A stretch of 64,000 nucleotides of DNA from Ectocarpus siliculosus (GCA_000310025.1 FN649732.1:2148811-2212810); one strand, 5' to 3'. Shown: positions 11,894-22,949, numbered from the stretch's first letter. The notes: generated by a model not told the origin, from the sequence alone. Program-made: numbers and translations.

Positions 11894-13435
11894 TCACGGA
11901 CCACTAGCGCCTCCTCTGCCACGGTCCAGTGCGGTGGCGTCCAAGACCGGCAGCTCCACCGCGAGCACCGCCTGCTCGGACGAGCACTTGCTCTTGTCGT
12001 GTCCGTAGCCCAGGCATTTCTCGCATCGCAGGGGCTCCGGCTTGGTACAGGCGGCCGCCTGGTGACCCTTCTCTCCGCACCGGAAGCCAGCGGCCGTGCA
12101 TGCTACCTGCACCGCCGCCGCCTCCGCCGCTGTTGCCACCACCACCGCCCTTGCGACCACCCCCTTTCCCCTTCTGGCTGCCACCGCCGCCGCCGCCCTT
12201 GCTGTGGCCGCCGCTGTTGCGGCCGGGCGCCTCCGCCCCTGTTGCCACCGTCGCTCGCGAGGAAAGCATGCTCCGCCTTCCGCTGGCCCTTCGTGGCCCT
12301 CCTCCCCTCCGGGAGGCTCGCGTGCACGGTACTGACTACCCTGATTATCTCGCCCCGGTCCAGGTTTGTAGCCGTCTCCAACAAGAATTTGGCTTGTTGG
12401 TACTCGTGGTGGAAGGGCATCGACAAAGTGTGCGAGAACAAAGGGTGTGTCAGCGTTGAGCCCTTTTTCCCGCAGTCGTGAGTACAGCAGCTCGAGCGTG
12501 TATAGATGCTCGACAGGGTTGCTGTTGCTGTGTGCGGGGATCGTGAATCGAAACATCTTCTTCATGAGGGCTTGTTTCGAGCCCTGCGACTCCGGGTTGT
12601 GTACTTTGTCGAGCTCCGCAAGGATCTCCTTTGCGGTCTCGCATTTATTCACGATTGCCTTGTCGGCTTCTCGGACGATGGCTGTAGTCACAAAGTGGAA
12701 CGCCTGGAGGCCCCTCTGAACCTCATCACTTGTGTAGCCCAAGCTATACAGCTCCGAGCTAGGCCTGTTTGGGTCACCGACGGGTGCGTGCTTCTCGGCG
12801 TTGCCGATAAGCTGCCCGTCCAAGCCTACGGTTTTTGCGGCTTGAATAAGGGCCTTCCTCCACGAGTCGTACCCGTGGCCGCGACTCTCCCCTTCGAGAC
12901 GCGGTGCATTGACCGTAACACGTTTTTGGCTACTACTGCTGTACCCATCAAAAAATGCTCCGGCCCCTCGAATTGCGGTTTTGCTCACCTTGGGGGTTTA
13001 ACCCCCTCGCTTCCCCGCGGTCCGGTCCTACGCCCGGGCTCATTTCCGGCTGGCCCCACAGGATTCGCTCCCGATCTACCTGCCCAGCCAAGTCGTCACT
13101 CTCGCTGGAACCCCAGGACTCGCTCCCGGTATGTTGTCCCAGCTGCTTTCCCGCGGGTGATTTCGCCCATCACGGGCCGTTTCCCGGGAAAACGCCCCGC
13201 CGCCCCCAGGCGGCAGAGCCTCTCTCTGGCTTGGGACGGCAGCACCGCCGCCCCTACTGGCATCGCCCGCCACGGCGTCACCAGGCTCCTTCCTCTTCAA
13301 CTCCATCACTACGCTCATCAGCTGCGATAACTGGCCCTCCAGCCTCGCAATCGCCGGATCCTCGGCGTGTTGCTGTTGCATGGCTGAGGTCTCTTCCCCC
13401 AGCCCTGCGACGGAACCGCTGTCCGACGCAGACAT
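11894..13435 (-). pseudogene. Gag-like polyprotein region with zinc knuckle
   Basis: An N-terminal piece (13435-13076) has a Gln/Leu-rich segment that could be a coiled coil. The conserved copia Gag region starts near 12988 and contains GYDSWRKALIQAAK, typical of the UBN2-type Gag. It changes frame near 12430 (the continuation EYQQAKFLLETATNLDRGE lies in another frame) and again in the Gly/Arg-rich region near 12200-12100. A canonical CX2CX4HX4C zinc knuckle, CEKCLGYGHDKSKC, lies near 12000, preceded by an imperfect knuckle around CGEKGHQAAAC. In-frame stops separate the N-terminal piece from the main region. Gag would form the virus-like particle and bind the RNA. As written it is not continuous. 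Confidence 0.8.
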
Positions 13436-13483
13436 GACCCGATGCGGCTATCCCTCGAGGGACAATCAATCTAAACTCTAGAG

Positions 13484-13737
13484 TGTTTGTCGGCCGTACT
13501 CCGCGTACTTATCGGGTATTGTTTGTGTAGTGTATTAACTTCAGACGATGAGGCAACGCCCGTACCCAGGGCGCTGTCGTGCTCAGAAAGGAGGAGTGGC
13601 AGCAGGGCTGCTGCACACAACAAAAGGGGGCCCCGGTGCATCATCACCGTACCCCTACCTAAAAGGTTCTACACCATCTGCGTCACACTTGTACGTACGG
13701 CTAACATATCCAAACCATGTCCGTAGACCCACGAACA
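13484..13737 (-). repeat. 5' LTR of the copia element
   Basis: The second 254-bp LTR, at the promoter end of the minus-strand element. The gag-like frame begins about 48 bp inside it, near 13435. Confidence 0.95.
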
Positions 13738-14264
13738 CCCGTGGTCAGATGAAAGCATTAAGCGACACTACCCGTCACGGGTTTCTGTTGTAGGGTCCGG
13801 AGTGAATCACACACGGACGGCCAAGGCAGATTGTATCTGCTGCACAACTTTCCGAGGGTCAGGTTGTACGCCGGCGTACGTATGCAGCTACCGGCGCATC
13901 ATGGATTGCGGCATTTGTCCAATCAAACAGCCCGAACTGGCAGCGTGACTAAATGTTGTCCAAGGTCGATCCCCAACGTCCCAACCTGACCTCAGGGCGG
14001 TTGGGAACCGGTTACAACCTCCCTTTGGCTACCCGTACATCCAGGCATTCGAGAATTGTTTGATATTTCGGGGCTGATTGTATCGGCGTGGTACATGCAG
14101 TTGCTGTAGATTTTTCTATGGAACAGTTCGACTCATTACTGTGTACTTCATAGTTTGAAACTCCTGGGCTTTTGTCGGCAAGGTTTTTTGTATGCTTTTT
14201 GGTATGAACGCCGTTCTCTACTACTTCCCTTTCCCGCGCTCTTTCTGCCCTTGAACAAACTTCA
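13738..14264. other. Upstream region of gene A
   Basis: This is the interval between the retrotransposon and the first ATG of gene A. It must contain the promoter and 5' UTR of gene A if the start is right, but I see no TATA box or other element I would defend. The retrotransposon begins only about 530 bp upstream of the start codon. Confidence 0.4.
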
Positions 14265-17200
14265 ATGACAATGACAGCCATGGGGCGTTCTCGGTTCTGC
14301 AAGACCTCGATGACCTTCACCGCCGCTTTTCTTCTGGGGCACCAGTCCGGTGCTCACGCCGCCGCTCACCTGCACCTGCGCCAACTAGTCACGTGAGTGG
14401 GCTAGGTGGTCGTTGTCTCACGAAAGCCCTGATGTGTCAATCTCATACAGCTGTTCGGAGAGCTTGCGTGACTACCTCTACACAAGGTCATTGAAATCTC
14501 GCAGGACTCGTCAAGTGCATCCGTGTGATGGAGGTAGATTATTTGAGGAGGTTTTATTTGGGGTTTATATCCATACTGTACTATAATACTGTTCGAGGGA
14601 GAGTTGAAAGGAATGAAAATTGCGTTTCACGGTGAGTCGCGAGGTATCCCGGCGCTTGGTTTTCGAAACGTTTCGTATGGTGCGTCCTTCGTCATTGCAG
14701 GTTCATAGATGAGTGAATTTTCTCGTGATTTCCATGGAGAAGTCGTTTTTCTCAATCATGGACATTAGCCTACCTACGACGTCCTTCGAGTTCGCCGGAG
14801 GTTCCTCGGAAGCCACGGTCAATGGAAGCATTGTTGGTTGAGGTCGGTGCAACATCGAGACGCTCGAAAACACAGTCATTCGCTACCAACACGCACTCAT
14901 ATCGCGTATCTAATCCCAGATACTACGGTAGGCAGACATGGTATTCTATTCAAATATATGTGGAACACCTCCATATCTCCGTACAGTACAACCACGGAGT
15001 TTTTTCCGCACACAGCTAATAATACCTTCGGCAGTTACCGCACGTGGCTTGCTTTGCGCCCACCCCGCGACTTACGACGACCCGTGCCGACCTGCATCAA
15101 TGACACTTTTCGGTTCTTTCACAGCTGCGATGATACCTGCGAGTACACTAGCACCGACGGGACTACGGGGCGCACATGCGACCCCACGTGCGATGACGGC
15201 GAGCCCTATGGCGTGTATGGGTGCAATACCAAGGATGGAAAATACGGGAGTAACTGCCGATACTGCTTCAACGACATCAGCAGGGCTATCAAATTCGACT
15301 CTCCCGACGATCGCACCATCATGTAAGGGTTATGCTGTACATATACCCATCGCTGCGATCGACTTTTTGATCATCAGCAAGAGTCCTTCCTGCGATACTG
15401 TGGTAGTGGTGACCGGCGAGAGCCCGTGTAAGAAGGAATTGGCAGTACACCATACGTAACATCGAAACCACCGGCCAATCGTGACCTCCTTCGTGACAAG
15501 AACTCATGTTTTGAGTGGCCTTCTTTCGATATCCCGGCTCTCTCGGCCTCCGCTGACAGGTGTGACACGCTTCAGCCTCCGGACCTTGATGCTCTGGAAT
15601 CTGGGTGAGTGGTCCTCATATTACGGCTGCGACGGAGATGTTCGGTCTGGCAGATCCGAAGTATGTCTTGAGCTTGATCCGCGTTGATGGTGAGCTCCGC
15701 CAGGTACATCTGATGGTTGCACCAACACTTCCTTTGCTTTCGCCCGTCCTGTCTGAGCATCTGTCGCTCCATCACTGCCTGTTTGAAAATGGACAGGTGT
15801 ACTGATAGCTGCGAGTACACCAGTAACGATGGGACCACGGGGCGCATGTGCGACCCCACGTGCGAAGACGGCGACCCCCACGGCATGCTATTTTGTGATA
15901 CCAAGAGCGGCCAGTATGGGAGTAACTGCCGATACTGCTTCAACGACGTCGACAGGGCTATGAAATTCGACACTCCCGACAACCGCGCCATCATGTAAGG
16001 GGTCTTCTGCATGTATGTCACGGCGTCCGGTCCGTGTCCATCAGAAAGTCTTCCGGTAGTGATGATGGCCGGCAAGAACCCATTTGGATGGAACTGGCAG
16101 TATATCGTGAGACACGGCAATCGTTATATTGTAGTCCGAACATGGGAATCTCTGCGTATGTCCCGCTTCTCTGTATTTTCACTGTCAGGTGCGACACGCT
16201 TCTGCCGGTCGGCACCGATGCTGGAGACGATTTTGAGTGAGTGAAGCTTGCGCTGTGGCGTTGACAGGGAGGTTTCTTCTGGAGGATCGGCATTTATCTT
16301 TGAGTTCTTGCCGTTTTGGCGCGTGGTGTGTGTCTGGAAGTTGGGGCCAAAGTCTGGCTTGGCCCACCATTCGTTTCTCCCTCCCTTGTATCCAATATTT
16401 GTGTCAAAAAATTTGAATGAAACATTTCGTGGAAGTCCATAGAAGTCCATGACACCATATCCACGGACGTCCGTGGAAGTCCATGAAACGTTTCATGATG
16501 GAAGTCTACGAAACATTTGAGGGACGTCAGAGAAAGATTCCAATGACACCAACCTGCCGAGCAAATGAGCCGAAGGTTTGTTGAAAACCGAAGCCCATGA
16601 AATGTGTGTGTGTGCACGGACCCCCATAGACTTCCAAGAAACTTTCATTTTTTGGAAGAAGTAATATGGACTTCCACGAAGAAATTGTTCATGCAATATT
16701 TCATGGAAGTGCATGGAATGTTTAGGAAGTCCATGAATGAATTTTTCACGAACGTTCACGGACATTCATGAATGCATGTCATGGATGTCCGCGAAATGTT
16801 TCCATGAAATGTTTCATGACAAAGTAGTGAAATAATTTAATGGAATGTTTCATGACCATGAAATTCCAAGAAACTTCCATGGACTTCCATGAAACGCTCC
16901 GTGGAAAAACACGAAAATGTACAAGCTGATTCAGCAAGTTTCACTGCAGGAGCGCCGGTGGCGTCATTTGATCGAGGATGCGAACGAATCACAGAAAATG
17001 TGCGGCGATCATTTTTCGTGCGGTACGGTGTGCTGAACGCCATCATTCTGACGACATTCTATTGGCAGGTTTTGTGCTTCCTCCCGAGGTGCATGTCAAT
17101 CGAGGAGTCGGCATTTTGCTGCAAAATACAAGGTCGACATGGTCCAAACGTTCAGCCGAACCACATGTCATTACATCAATCAATGAAGAACATGCCTCCA

Positions 17201-19103
17201 TGAAATTTACTAATATCCCCGAAGGTCGTCTAACCGCCGTAACCACCGTATCACTTTGACGGATGCGATCGTACACCCCCTTCGCCTCAACGACGTGCAG
17301 TGGCAACTACACGCACCTGGGATGCTTCATGGACAGCCCGGATGATCGAGTTCTCGGACACAAGTTGACTGATGATGACGACACGACCGCCGAAGTACGT
17401 ATCGCAGAGAACACCGTCGGAAGGGAACTCACGCTGCACAATCTATAGTACGAAAAGTCTTGTGCTCACGCAGACACCATGCCCGCACTCGATGGTGGGA
17501 TAAACCTTGACCCACTAGCACAGTACACTGTAAGGCTGTCTCTTATGGAATCTAACTGAACGCACGGCTAGTTCAAGTGGCGCCCTTGGTTTCTATTTTC
17601 TAGCTCTTCGTGGTTGAGCTGATACTGGCGCCCCCACCGATCTGACGCTGTGCGGGTATTATTGTTCGGTTTCCAACCAGTTTTGCTACGGCTACTGCGT
17701 GGGCTTGCGAGCCCTGTGGATGGCTACCCAGTTCGGGAAGGAGTGCTGGTGCGCAACCGACGTTGATATTGACTATACGCGCCACGGAGAAGGAGCGCAA
17801 TGTAACCAGGCTTGCGCCGGCGATGAGGTATTCATGGGTGGGAAACGAATTACAGTCAAAGTGTGTCGTCCGTCGCCGATGGTTACATTGCGGCGAAAAA
17901 GACGCGGCAAGCACCATCCTTGCCGGTTGCATGCCACACAACGACACGAGACGTACAAGGTTCCGGGTGGTGGCGGAAACTATGGACTTACGTAAAATAC
18001 ATATTTTCAAGCTCTGCCACTGAAATCTCGCGTGTTTCGTACTTTTAACCCCCCCTCCAACGTTCAACTGCGACACCCGCGTGCGTGTCGGTATTATCAT
18101 CAATACCTTACAGTATTACAGTACAGGATGTACAGTAGTGGGACAATAAAACCTTTTTGAATTGGAGACAATGTCATCACACCAGCTCACTTTCGCCGCC
18201 CTTTTCTCTATGTCTGAGCCTGTTTGTCCCTGTCTTCGTCTCTCGTCCGTCTCGCTGTTTCATTGCCTATTGCTTCCCCCTCCCCCCGCCGGTTTGCTTC
18301 CACTTCACAGAACGAATCTTGCGGCGGTTTTAATGCTTTTGATTTATTCCGCATCGACTCGGAGTACACCACGAGGTATGACGTCCGACTGAGTGCTTCC
18401 TGCTTTCAAGCACATAGATAGACTTCGTGAAATGTGCCAGATTCGTACAGTATTTCCCTCACTTCATGCATTAGGTGTGGGCTCGTATTCCAGTCAACAC
18501 ACGTCAGCTGTTGTGAACTCTGTTGACCTTGGAAAACGTTACAACTGGCAACTGGCAGACATCTGTGGGCTGGTCCTGCTGCCTGCTAATATTTTGTCAT
18601 ACTGCATCTTCCCTTATGGCACGGTGCTCTCTTGAGCTCACTCCCTCCCACTCCGGAAGAATAAATTACATTTGTAACAGCGCGAGTATCTTTCGTGCGG
18701 CCTACGACTCCTGCAATCAAGCGCTGCGACACCAGAAGGAGCGTTCAGCGAGGACATCGTCCAGATCATCGAAGTCGAAGGTACTGATCCAGGTGGCGCA
18801 TATTGGGCTGACAGCTACTCGGTCGGTGGAAAGTGCTACATGCAGACCACGTTCGATCACGACATTGGCGAGGTGGAGGTGGACACACCGCAAGGCACCA
18901 TGAAAATCGAAGATCTCTTTAACCTTCTAGAACCAGGACCGGGATCTGAAGGCCGACCCCTCTACAACGATATTCAATGCGGAAACGGCCCAGTCAATTC
19001 CGATTCCTTAGGCGATGAGTTCCTCTGCCCCGGTCTGGTGGAATACGGCCGGGAAGGTTGCGGACAGATCGGTCCAATGTGGGATCTTTCTGAACTCGAG
19101 TAA
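14265..19103 (+). CDS. Gene A: secreted Cys-rich/WSC-domain protein, nine exons
   Basis: Model exons: 14265-14392, 15125-15322, 15560-15604, 15797-15994, 16189-16236, 17301-17394, 17681-17827, 18311-18375 and 18722-19103 (TAA). All introns are GT-AG. Phases fit throughout and the joined CDS is 1305 nt (434 residues plus stop). Order: signal peptide (MGRSRFCKTSMTF and a hydrophobic stretch), Cys-rich module 1, short linker exon, Cys-rich module 2, linker exon, one WSC domain (GNYTHLGCF ... CWCATD ... CNQACAGDE ... NESCGGFNAFDLFR), then an unrecognised C-terminal domain. WSC domains bind carbohydrate in fungal wall sensors and brown algal wall proteins, so an extracellular matrix or wall role is likely (inference). 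Three in-frame ATGs (14265, 14271, 14280) could start it. The one at 14280 matches the gene B start. No transmembrane segment is seen after the signal. Confidence 0.75.
15125..15322 (+). CDS. Gene A exon 2: Cys-rich module, copy 1
   Basis: A 198-nt exon, phase 2 at both ends (acceptor CACAG, donor GTAAGG). It encodes CDDTCEYTS, GTTGRTCDPTCDDGE, a Tyr-Gly-rich segment, then YGSNCRYCFND and DDRTIM. Eight cysteines are visible (near module residues 1, 5, 18, 22, 34, 46 and 49, plus one in the following 45-nt exon, which begins C-D-T-L), suggesting a compact disulfide-bonded fold. I do not recognise the family. Confidence 0.75.
15797..15994 (+). CDS. Gene A exon 4: Cys-rich module, copy 2
   Basis: Also exactly 198 nt and phase 2-2, about 70-80 percent alike in protein to exon 2 (CTDSCEYTS, TGRMCDPTCEDGD, YGSNCRYCFND). 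Like exon 2 it is followed by a short exon starting CDTL (16189-16236, 48 nt). The exon pair has therefore been duplicated as a unit, with all four exons sharing phase 2 so the frame is preserved. Confidence 0.75.
16430..16900. repeat. Palindromic CATGGA/TTTCATG repeat island in a gene A intron
   Basis: The intron between exons 5 and 6 (16237-17300) contains many copies of GGAAGTCCATG, CCATGAAA and AAACGTTTCATG in both orientations. The words are self-complementary (ACGTTTCATGAAACG-like), so the region can form hairpins. It resembles the island at 23219-23720 in gene B's first intron, but has a different word from the islands at 5050 and 20190. Confidence 0.75.
17301..18375 (+). CDS. Gene A WSC domain (three exons)
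   Basis: Exons 17301-17394, 17681-17827 and 18311-18375 encode one WSC domain of about 100 residues. Hallmarks: GNYTHLGCF, FCYGYC, ALWMATQFGKECWC, GAQCNQACAGDE, ESCGGFNAFDLFR. The same exon boundaries recur in all three WSC domains of gene B, so this three-exon cassette (phases 2-0, 0-0, 0-2) is the ancestral unit. Confidence 0.85.
18722..19103 (+). CDS. Gene A terminal exon: unrecognised C-terminal domain
   Basis: 382 nt including TAA. The acceptor chosen is ATCAAG before CGCTGCG, because it alone gives phase 2 and matches the equivalent site in gene B. The encoded domain of about 127 residues holds KCYMQTTFDHDIG, PQGTMKIEDL, EPGPGSEGRPLYNDIQCGNG, CPGLVEYG and GCGQIGPMWDLSELE. Four cysteines and the Pro/Gly pattern are fixed between A and B. 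I cannot name a family. Confidence 0.75.
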
Positions 19104-19535
19104 CCAACCCCGAGCGGCAGCGTTTGAAACTAGATGTATGTATTGTACGAGTATTGTAAATCACCGAGAGGAGAGAGACAAGAGGAAGGGAGTGGGTGAC
19201 CACATCTGCAATGAGGACACGTGTGGCGGGAAATCTGACGTCCTGCCCATTGCATTCCCGGGGGGGGGGGTTCACTGAATATGATTTCTTGGTGTAGTCT
19301 AATGAAACTTCTTGCTTATTTCTGTAGGGAATTTCATATGAAACGTTCGACACACCACTTATGTTATGTGTGATGATATTGAAGTTACTGTGAATTGTAG
19401 TAAACCTAGTGTATGTATGTATGTGTGGTATTTCATTGTGTAAGAATAATATACAAGTTTTAGAATGTGATACTTGAGCCTATTCAGTATGCTGTAGAAT
19501 GTATGGCTTTTCTACCATCACGCTGAACCCTGTAC

Positions 19536-19541
19536 AATAAA
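19536..19541 (+). terminator. Possible polyadenylation signal of gene A
   Basis: AATAAA, 433 bases after the gene A stop codon, in an AT- and TG-rich stretch typical of a 3' UTR. It is the first perfect AATAAA seen downstream. Use is unproven. Confidence 0.3.
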
Positions 19542-20189
19542 GGCCTTTACCAAACTGAATTAAGGGCAAGTATATGGGCTAGAGGGGCAAGACGTCAGGA
19601 ATCCCGCTGCAAGTGCCCTTTTGACTTATTTCTACTGTCTGGAAAACGAGGTCCAGTGCTAATCTCTTAGCTTATAATCCTTCAAGAAATGCCTATGTAT
19701 CGGCGGAATGCAAACCGCCCAAACCACTCAATATAGTCTACGCCTTCCATGTAAACATACGAAAGGTTATGTACGAACGCAAGAGAGGTATGTAGGTAGA
19801 AATCTGAGTGGGGCAATCACATCACAAGTACTACCGAGAGACCTGCACAATGCTAAAGGGGGAAAACCCGGCCTCCCCCCAAAAAATCTCCAACAATACC
19901 TTCGCCGCCGTGTCACCAATGATTGCAACGGTCATACAAGCGAACAGCGGGAATAACCCAAAGACTCGGTCCAAATAAACCACTGCTATAGCTGCGCTCC
20001 GTACTCAGAACCGACGCGAAAAACAGCGTTCAGGTCGACAACCTTCTACCAAGACAAAATTTGTCCACAAGAGAACAGCAAAATGGTACATCGCCCTTAC
20101 TGCAGCTACACATTCATCCCTCAAAATAAGCAGGTGGCATCCCATTTCCCTTGTGCGCTTCGGGTCTCCCACGCTTTCTGCGGTGATAC

Positions 20190-20375
20190 TACATAATCCG
20201 CCCATGGGCGCCACGTTGTGCCCATGGGCTGCCCGCAGACAGCCCACCGGCCGCACATGGGCAGAGCGGGGCCCACGAGCAAGTCCATCGGCAGCCCATG
20301 GTGGGCACGTCGTGGGCAGTTCAAGGGCTGCCCATGAACCACGGGCAGTCCATGGACCGTCAATGAGCGCCCTTC
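20190..20375. repeat. CCATGGGCAG repeat island, first
   Basis: Repeated CCCATGGGC, GGCAGCCCATGG and GGGCAGTCCATGG words in both orientations. The core is the palindrome CCATGG, here combined with GGCAG spacers in place of the GTACC spacers of the 5050 island. Confidence 0.75.
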
Positions 20376-20586
20376 AACCGGAACCGCTGTACATACCACA
20401 AAACAAAAAAAAGGCAATACCCATATCGCCAAATACCCTAACCCCCAAGCCCACACGATACGTGCTACGGTAGGTTGGCGCCGACTGACTCCAGCGCGAG
20501 GTTGATGTGTCAGTGGCCACGTCCTACATGTAAGTTGATATGCCGGTGGCGAAGGTCTGGGTTGAAGTGCACACGGTAGCCACTTC

Positions 20587-20700
20587 GTGGGCAGTCAGTT
20601 CATGGCCTGCCCGTGGGGTCGTTCATGGACTGCCCATGGGTGGCCCCATGGGCAGTCCATGAAGTGTGCCCATGGGCAGCCGGCCCATGGGCGACCCATG
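20587..20700. repeat. CCATGGGCAG repeat island, second
   Basis: The same word family as 20190-20375 (GGGCAGTCCATGG, GCCCATGGGC) resumes after about 210 bp of unrelated sequence. Confidence 0.75.
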
Positions 20701-20872
20701 TCGGGTTTAGCAAAACTGCAAGTAGTGTGGGATATTGCGGCCCGCTCAGAGGCATGGGACGAAACGTTCGACCTCCTCTTGAGAAAAGTACCGGTTCGTT
20801 CGGCGGCTTGAGAGCAGCAGGATGCCTGTTTGCCGCATATGCTGAGCATTCCAAAACAATTTGCGGCTGGAA

Positions 20873-20946
20873 ATTGCTCATTCATCTGTCTCAGACTCTT
20901 TTCTATGATAGAGATGGATTCGTTGTGTCATATTAAGAAAAAAAAG
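20873..20946 (+). mobile_element. Short poly-A-tailed retroposon with 20-bp target duplication
   Basis: A 74-bp insert containing TCTGTCTCAGACTCTTTTCT and ending in TATTAAG plus an A-rich tail. It is bounded by perfect 20-bp direct repeats AAAACAATTTGCGGCTGGAA at 20853-20872 and 20947-20966. An A tail plus a long target duplication is the signature of target-primed reverse transcription, so this is a 5'-truncated LINE or SINE copy. A second copy is near 22186-22262. Confidence 0.75.
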
Positions 20947-21488
20947 AAAACAATTTGCGGCTGGAATGCACTGGATTGTAGTCTATGCTGTAGTGTATTG
21001 TACTTGTGCACGAACAGGGAGCAGTCGTCCACCCGCCGACAACGTATGTAGCAAGATTGACACTTGTTCACAAACGAAATGATAAACATTCTCGAAGTAA
21101 TCCCTCCGGAGTGGGCTCATTCGGTCACAGTGTCATCAAGGAAGCGGTGATGCAAATTGAAATAGCAGACAGAATGACCAACTCAAAGCTGACTGCCAAC
21201 TGCCGTTTGACGTACGCTTGACGTGTACCAAACTCAACAGCCCACGCAGCTGACGTGTTTTGATGTTCGACGGGTGCAAACAAAACATACTGGGAGCACT
21301 ACTCATATAGCGTGGTGCATAAGCATTGGTCGTACTCATTGTCGAAGTGCTGGTGGTGCACATCCGTAATATAGGTCGCAAGATCGGGTCATTGTTTTTC
21401 GGTCCCTTGCTTGTTCCTTCGATCTGGATAGACTATCCGTCCTGGTTTGACCGAACTCTACAGCGAGTAAATGTACGCACGTACGATC

Positions 21489-21492
<4 letters not shown>

Positions 21493-21522
<30 letters not shown>
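21493..21522. repeat. (CA)n microsatellite
   Basis: About 14 uninterrupted CA units. Confidence 0.95.
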
Positions 21523-21523
<1 letters not shown>

Positions 21524-22185
21524 ATCCACCAGGTAGTCGTCCTCCATACGTGGCCACAAGTTGTTGGGGATTGGATGCAATCGCCTGCTGCCAAATGCAC
21601 AGCAAAAAGCAAACATCTAGACTAACACTCGAACCACTATTTACATATATTTCGCCGCATCTCCGGTTTGTCCAATGAAATAGCCGATCCTCACGCGAAA
21701 CGATATCTATTCCGCCGCAAAAAAAAAATGATCAGATCAGCAGCTCAAAGGGCTGGAGGAAGACGGATTCACAGCAGGTGTAGAGACGTGCTGCTCTGCT
21801 CCTCACTGCTGATTCGCGTGACTGACATGACACCGGGTGTCATCCATAAATCTCAGGTGTGTGCTACATTGTTATCGTCGTTCACACATTGCGACGCGTG
21901 GCCTCCAACAGAGTTCAACGAAAGCCGACTGACTGTGCACTACTCGCTCAAGTGTTCTGTCAACCCTCACCTGCCTCCGAGTGCTATAACCGCGACGCCA
22001 CAACCACGCGACGGCAGTTGATGATCAACATGGAAGCAGGGAGTAACATGTGGCACAGTGGCCAAACCCCACACAGACGTGTGTTTGCACGTGCGGTGAT
22101 GATATGATATTTCTGGTTAAAACATTCAGACCGCTGCACATGAAAACTCCTCAACATCATTGCTCAACTATACAAAAGTCACAAA

Positions 22186-22262
22186 ACATTGCTAATCTGT
22201 CTCAGACTCTTTTCTATGATGGAGATGGTTTCGTGGTGTCATATTAAGGAAAAAAAAAAAAA
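22186..22262 (+). mobile_element. Second copy of the short retroposon
   Basis: It shares ATTGCT, ATCTGTCTCAGACTCTTTTC, TATGATGGAGATGG and TCATATTAAG with the copy at 20873 and ends in a run of 12 or more A. I could not find a convincing target duplication around it. Confidence 0.6.
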
Positions 22263-22949
22263 TACCTCAACCCTCAACCCATCCCCTTCGACTCTGGTTA
22301 GACTATATCTCGAACGGATAGTCTTTCTGTGACTTTATGAGTATTCCTAACAAGATGCCCCCCTACTGTAACTTGTTGAGCCTGTACCCTACAGGGTAGA
22401 TGTCGCTGTATGCTGCTCGGGGAATCGTAGAAAAACACGTCCGCAAACATAACGCTACATAGAATTCAAAGCAAAATTTCTCAGAATCGTACAATATTTA
22501 CAGTAGAATACAAGTAGTTGTAGTCTTGGAAGAGAAGAACTTGTTGTGTGTTTCGTCTATGTAGACAAGAATAAACAATATTTCATGTCAGCGATCCTAT
22601 ATGTAATCGGCGACATATTTCCATCAAACCGAGAACAACTGTGGTCTCCATCGAAACGTGAAATTAAATCCTCCGATATCATGCAACTGTAGCACACACC
22701 CTGTCGATCTAGCCTCCTGGATTCAGCCTTACACACGTTCGAAAATACTTGGTTGATGTGGGAGCCGTTCCTCTGCTTTATTAGAGTTGGGTGCGCAAGA
22801 CGTGGTCACGAAATTATAATCGAAAGCTCTGGGCTGATACACCATCATCGGCACTGCTGTTTATTATTGAACACCGTCTGTTACACACTTGCCCTTTCTA
22901 TTGCTGTGGTATTTCTGCACGTGAACAACATTCAGCAATAACGACGGCA

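Larger units (their letters stand above)
8027..11922 (-). pseudogene. Copia Pol: protease, integrase, reverse transcriptase, RNase H
   Basis: Protease motif VADTGATNHM lies near 11830. A GAG-pre-integrase HHCC zinc finger follows (HCAHGH, CMGC). The integrase core has the triad D in VFVDLSG, D in VRSDNGGEF and E in YNGVAERALG. Reverse transcriptase begins near 9560 (MREEFDGHLDTGTFSFVDG), includes WDVKQAFTHAKL and the catalytic YVDDILVAG near 9000. RNase H follows with VDASYADAEDRRSVSG, SSTEAEYIA, EDNQGAMAL and a C-terminus LMNLPELL ending at 8027. Frames change near the gap (10192-10291) and near 9130, between the RT fingers and palm. Together these activities copy the element RNA and insert it. 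Frameshifts make it defective in the sequence as given. Confidence 0.92.
7463..13737 (-). mobile_element. Ty1/copia LTR retrotransposon, full length, frameshifted
   Basis: The element is read on the minus strand. The 5' LTR is at 13484-13737, followed by gag (about 13435-11900), protease, integrase, reverse transcriptase and RNase H (about 11922-8027), and the 3' LTR at 7463-7716. The order protease-integrase-RT-RNase H defines Ty1/copia. The purine run AGGGAGGG immediately before the 3' LTR (7717-7724 on the plus strand) is a good polypurine tract. Flanking bases are CTCGT (7458-7462) and CCCGT (13738-13742), a 5-bp target duplication with one mismatch. The two LTRs are identical by eye, yet gag and pol are interrupted by several frameshifts and by a 100-N gap beside a CAG/CTG tract. 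I could not name the primer tRNA from the sequence next to the 5' LTR. Confidence 0.95.
19544..22949. other. Intergenic region between genes A and B
   Basis: No supported gene. It contains two islands of CCATGGGCAG-type repeats, a (CA)n run, and two copies of a short poly-A-tailed retroposon (20873-20946 and about 22186-22262). Reading frames are short and not related to known families. Confidence 0.5.

Noticed and set aside
13460-13483. Primer-binding site next to the 5' LTR
   Set aside because: The sequence after the LTR (CTCTAGAGTTTAGATTG in element orientation) could not be matched to a tRNA by eye.
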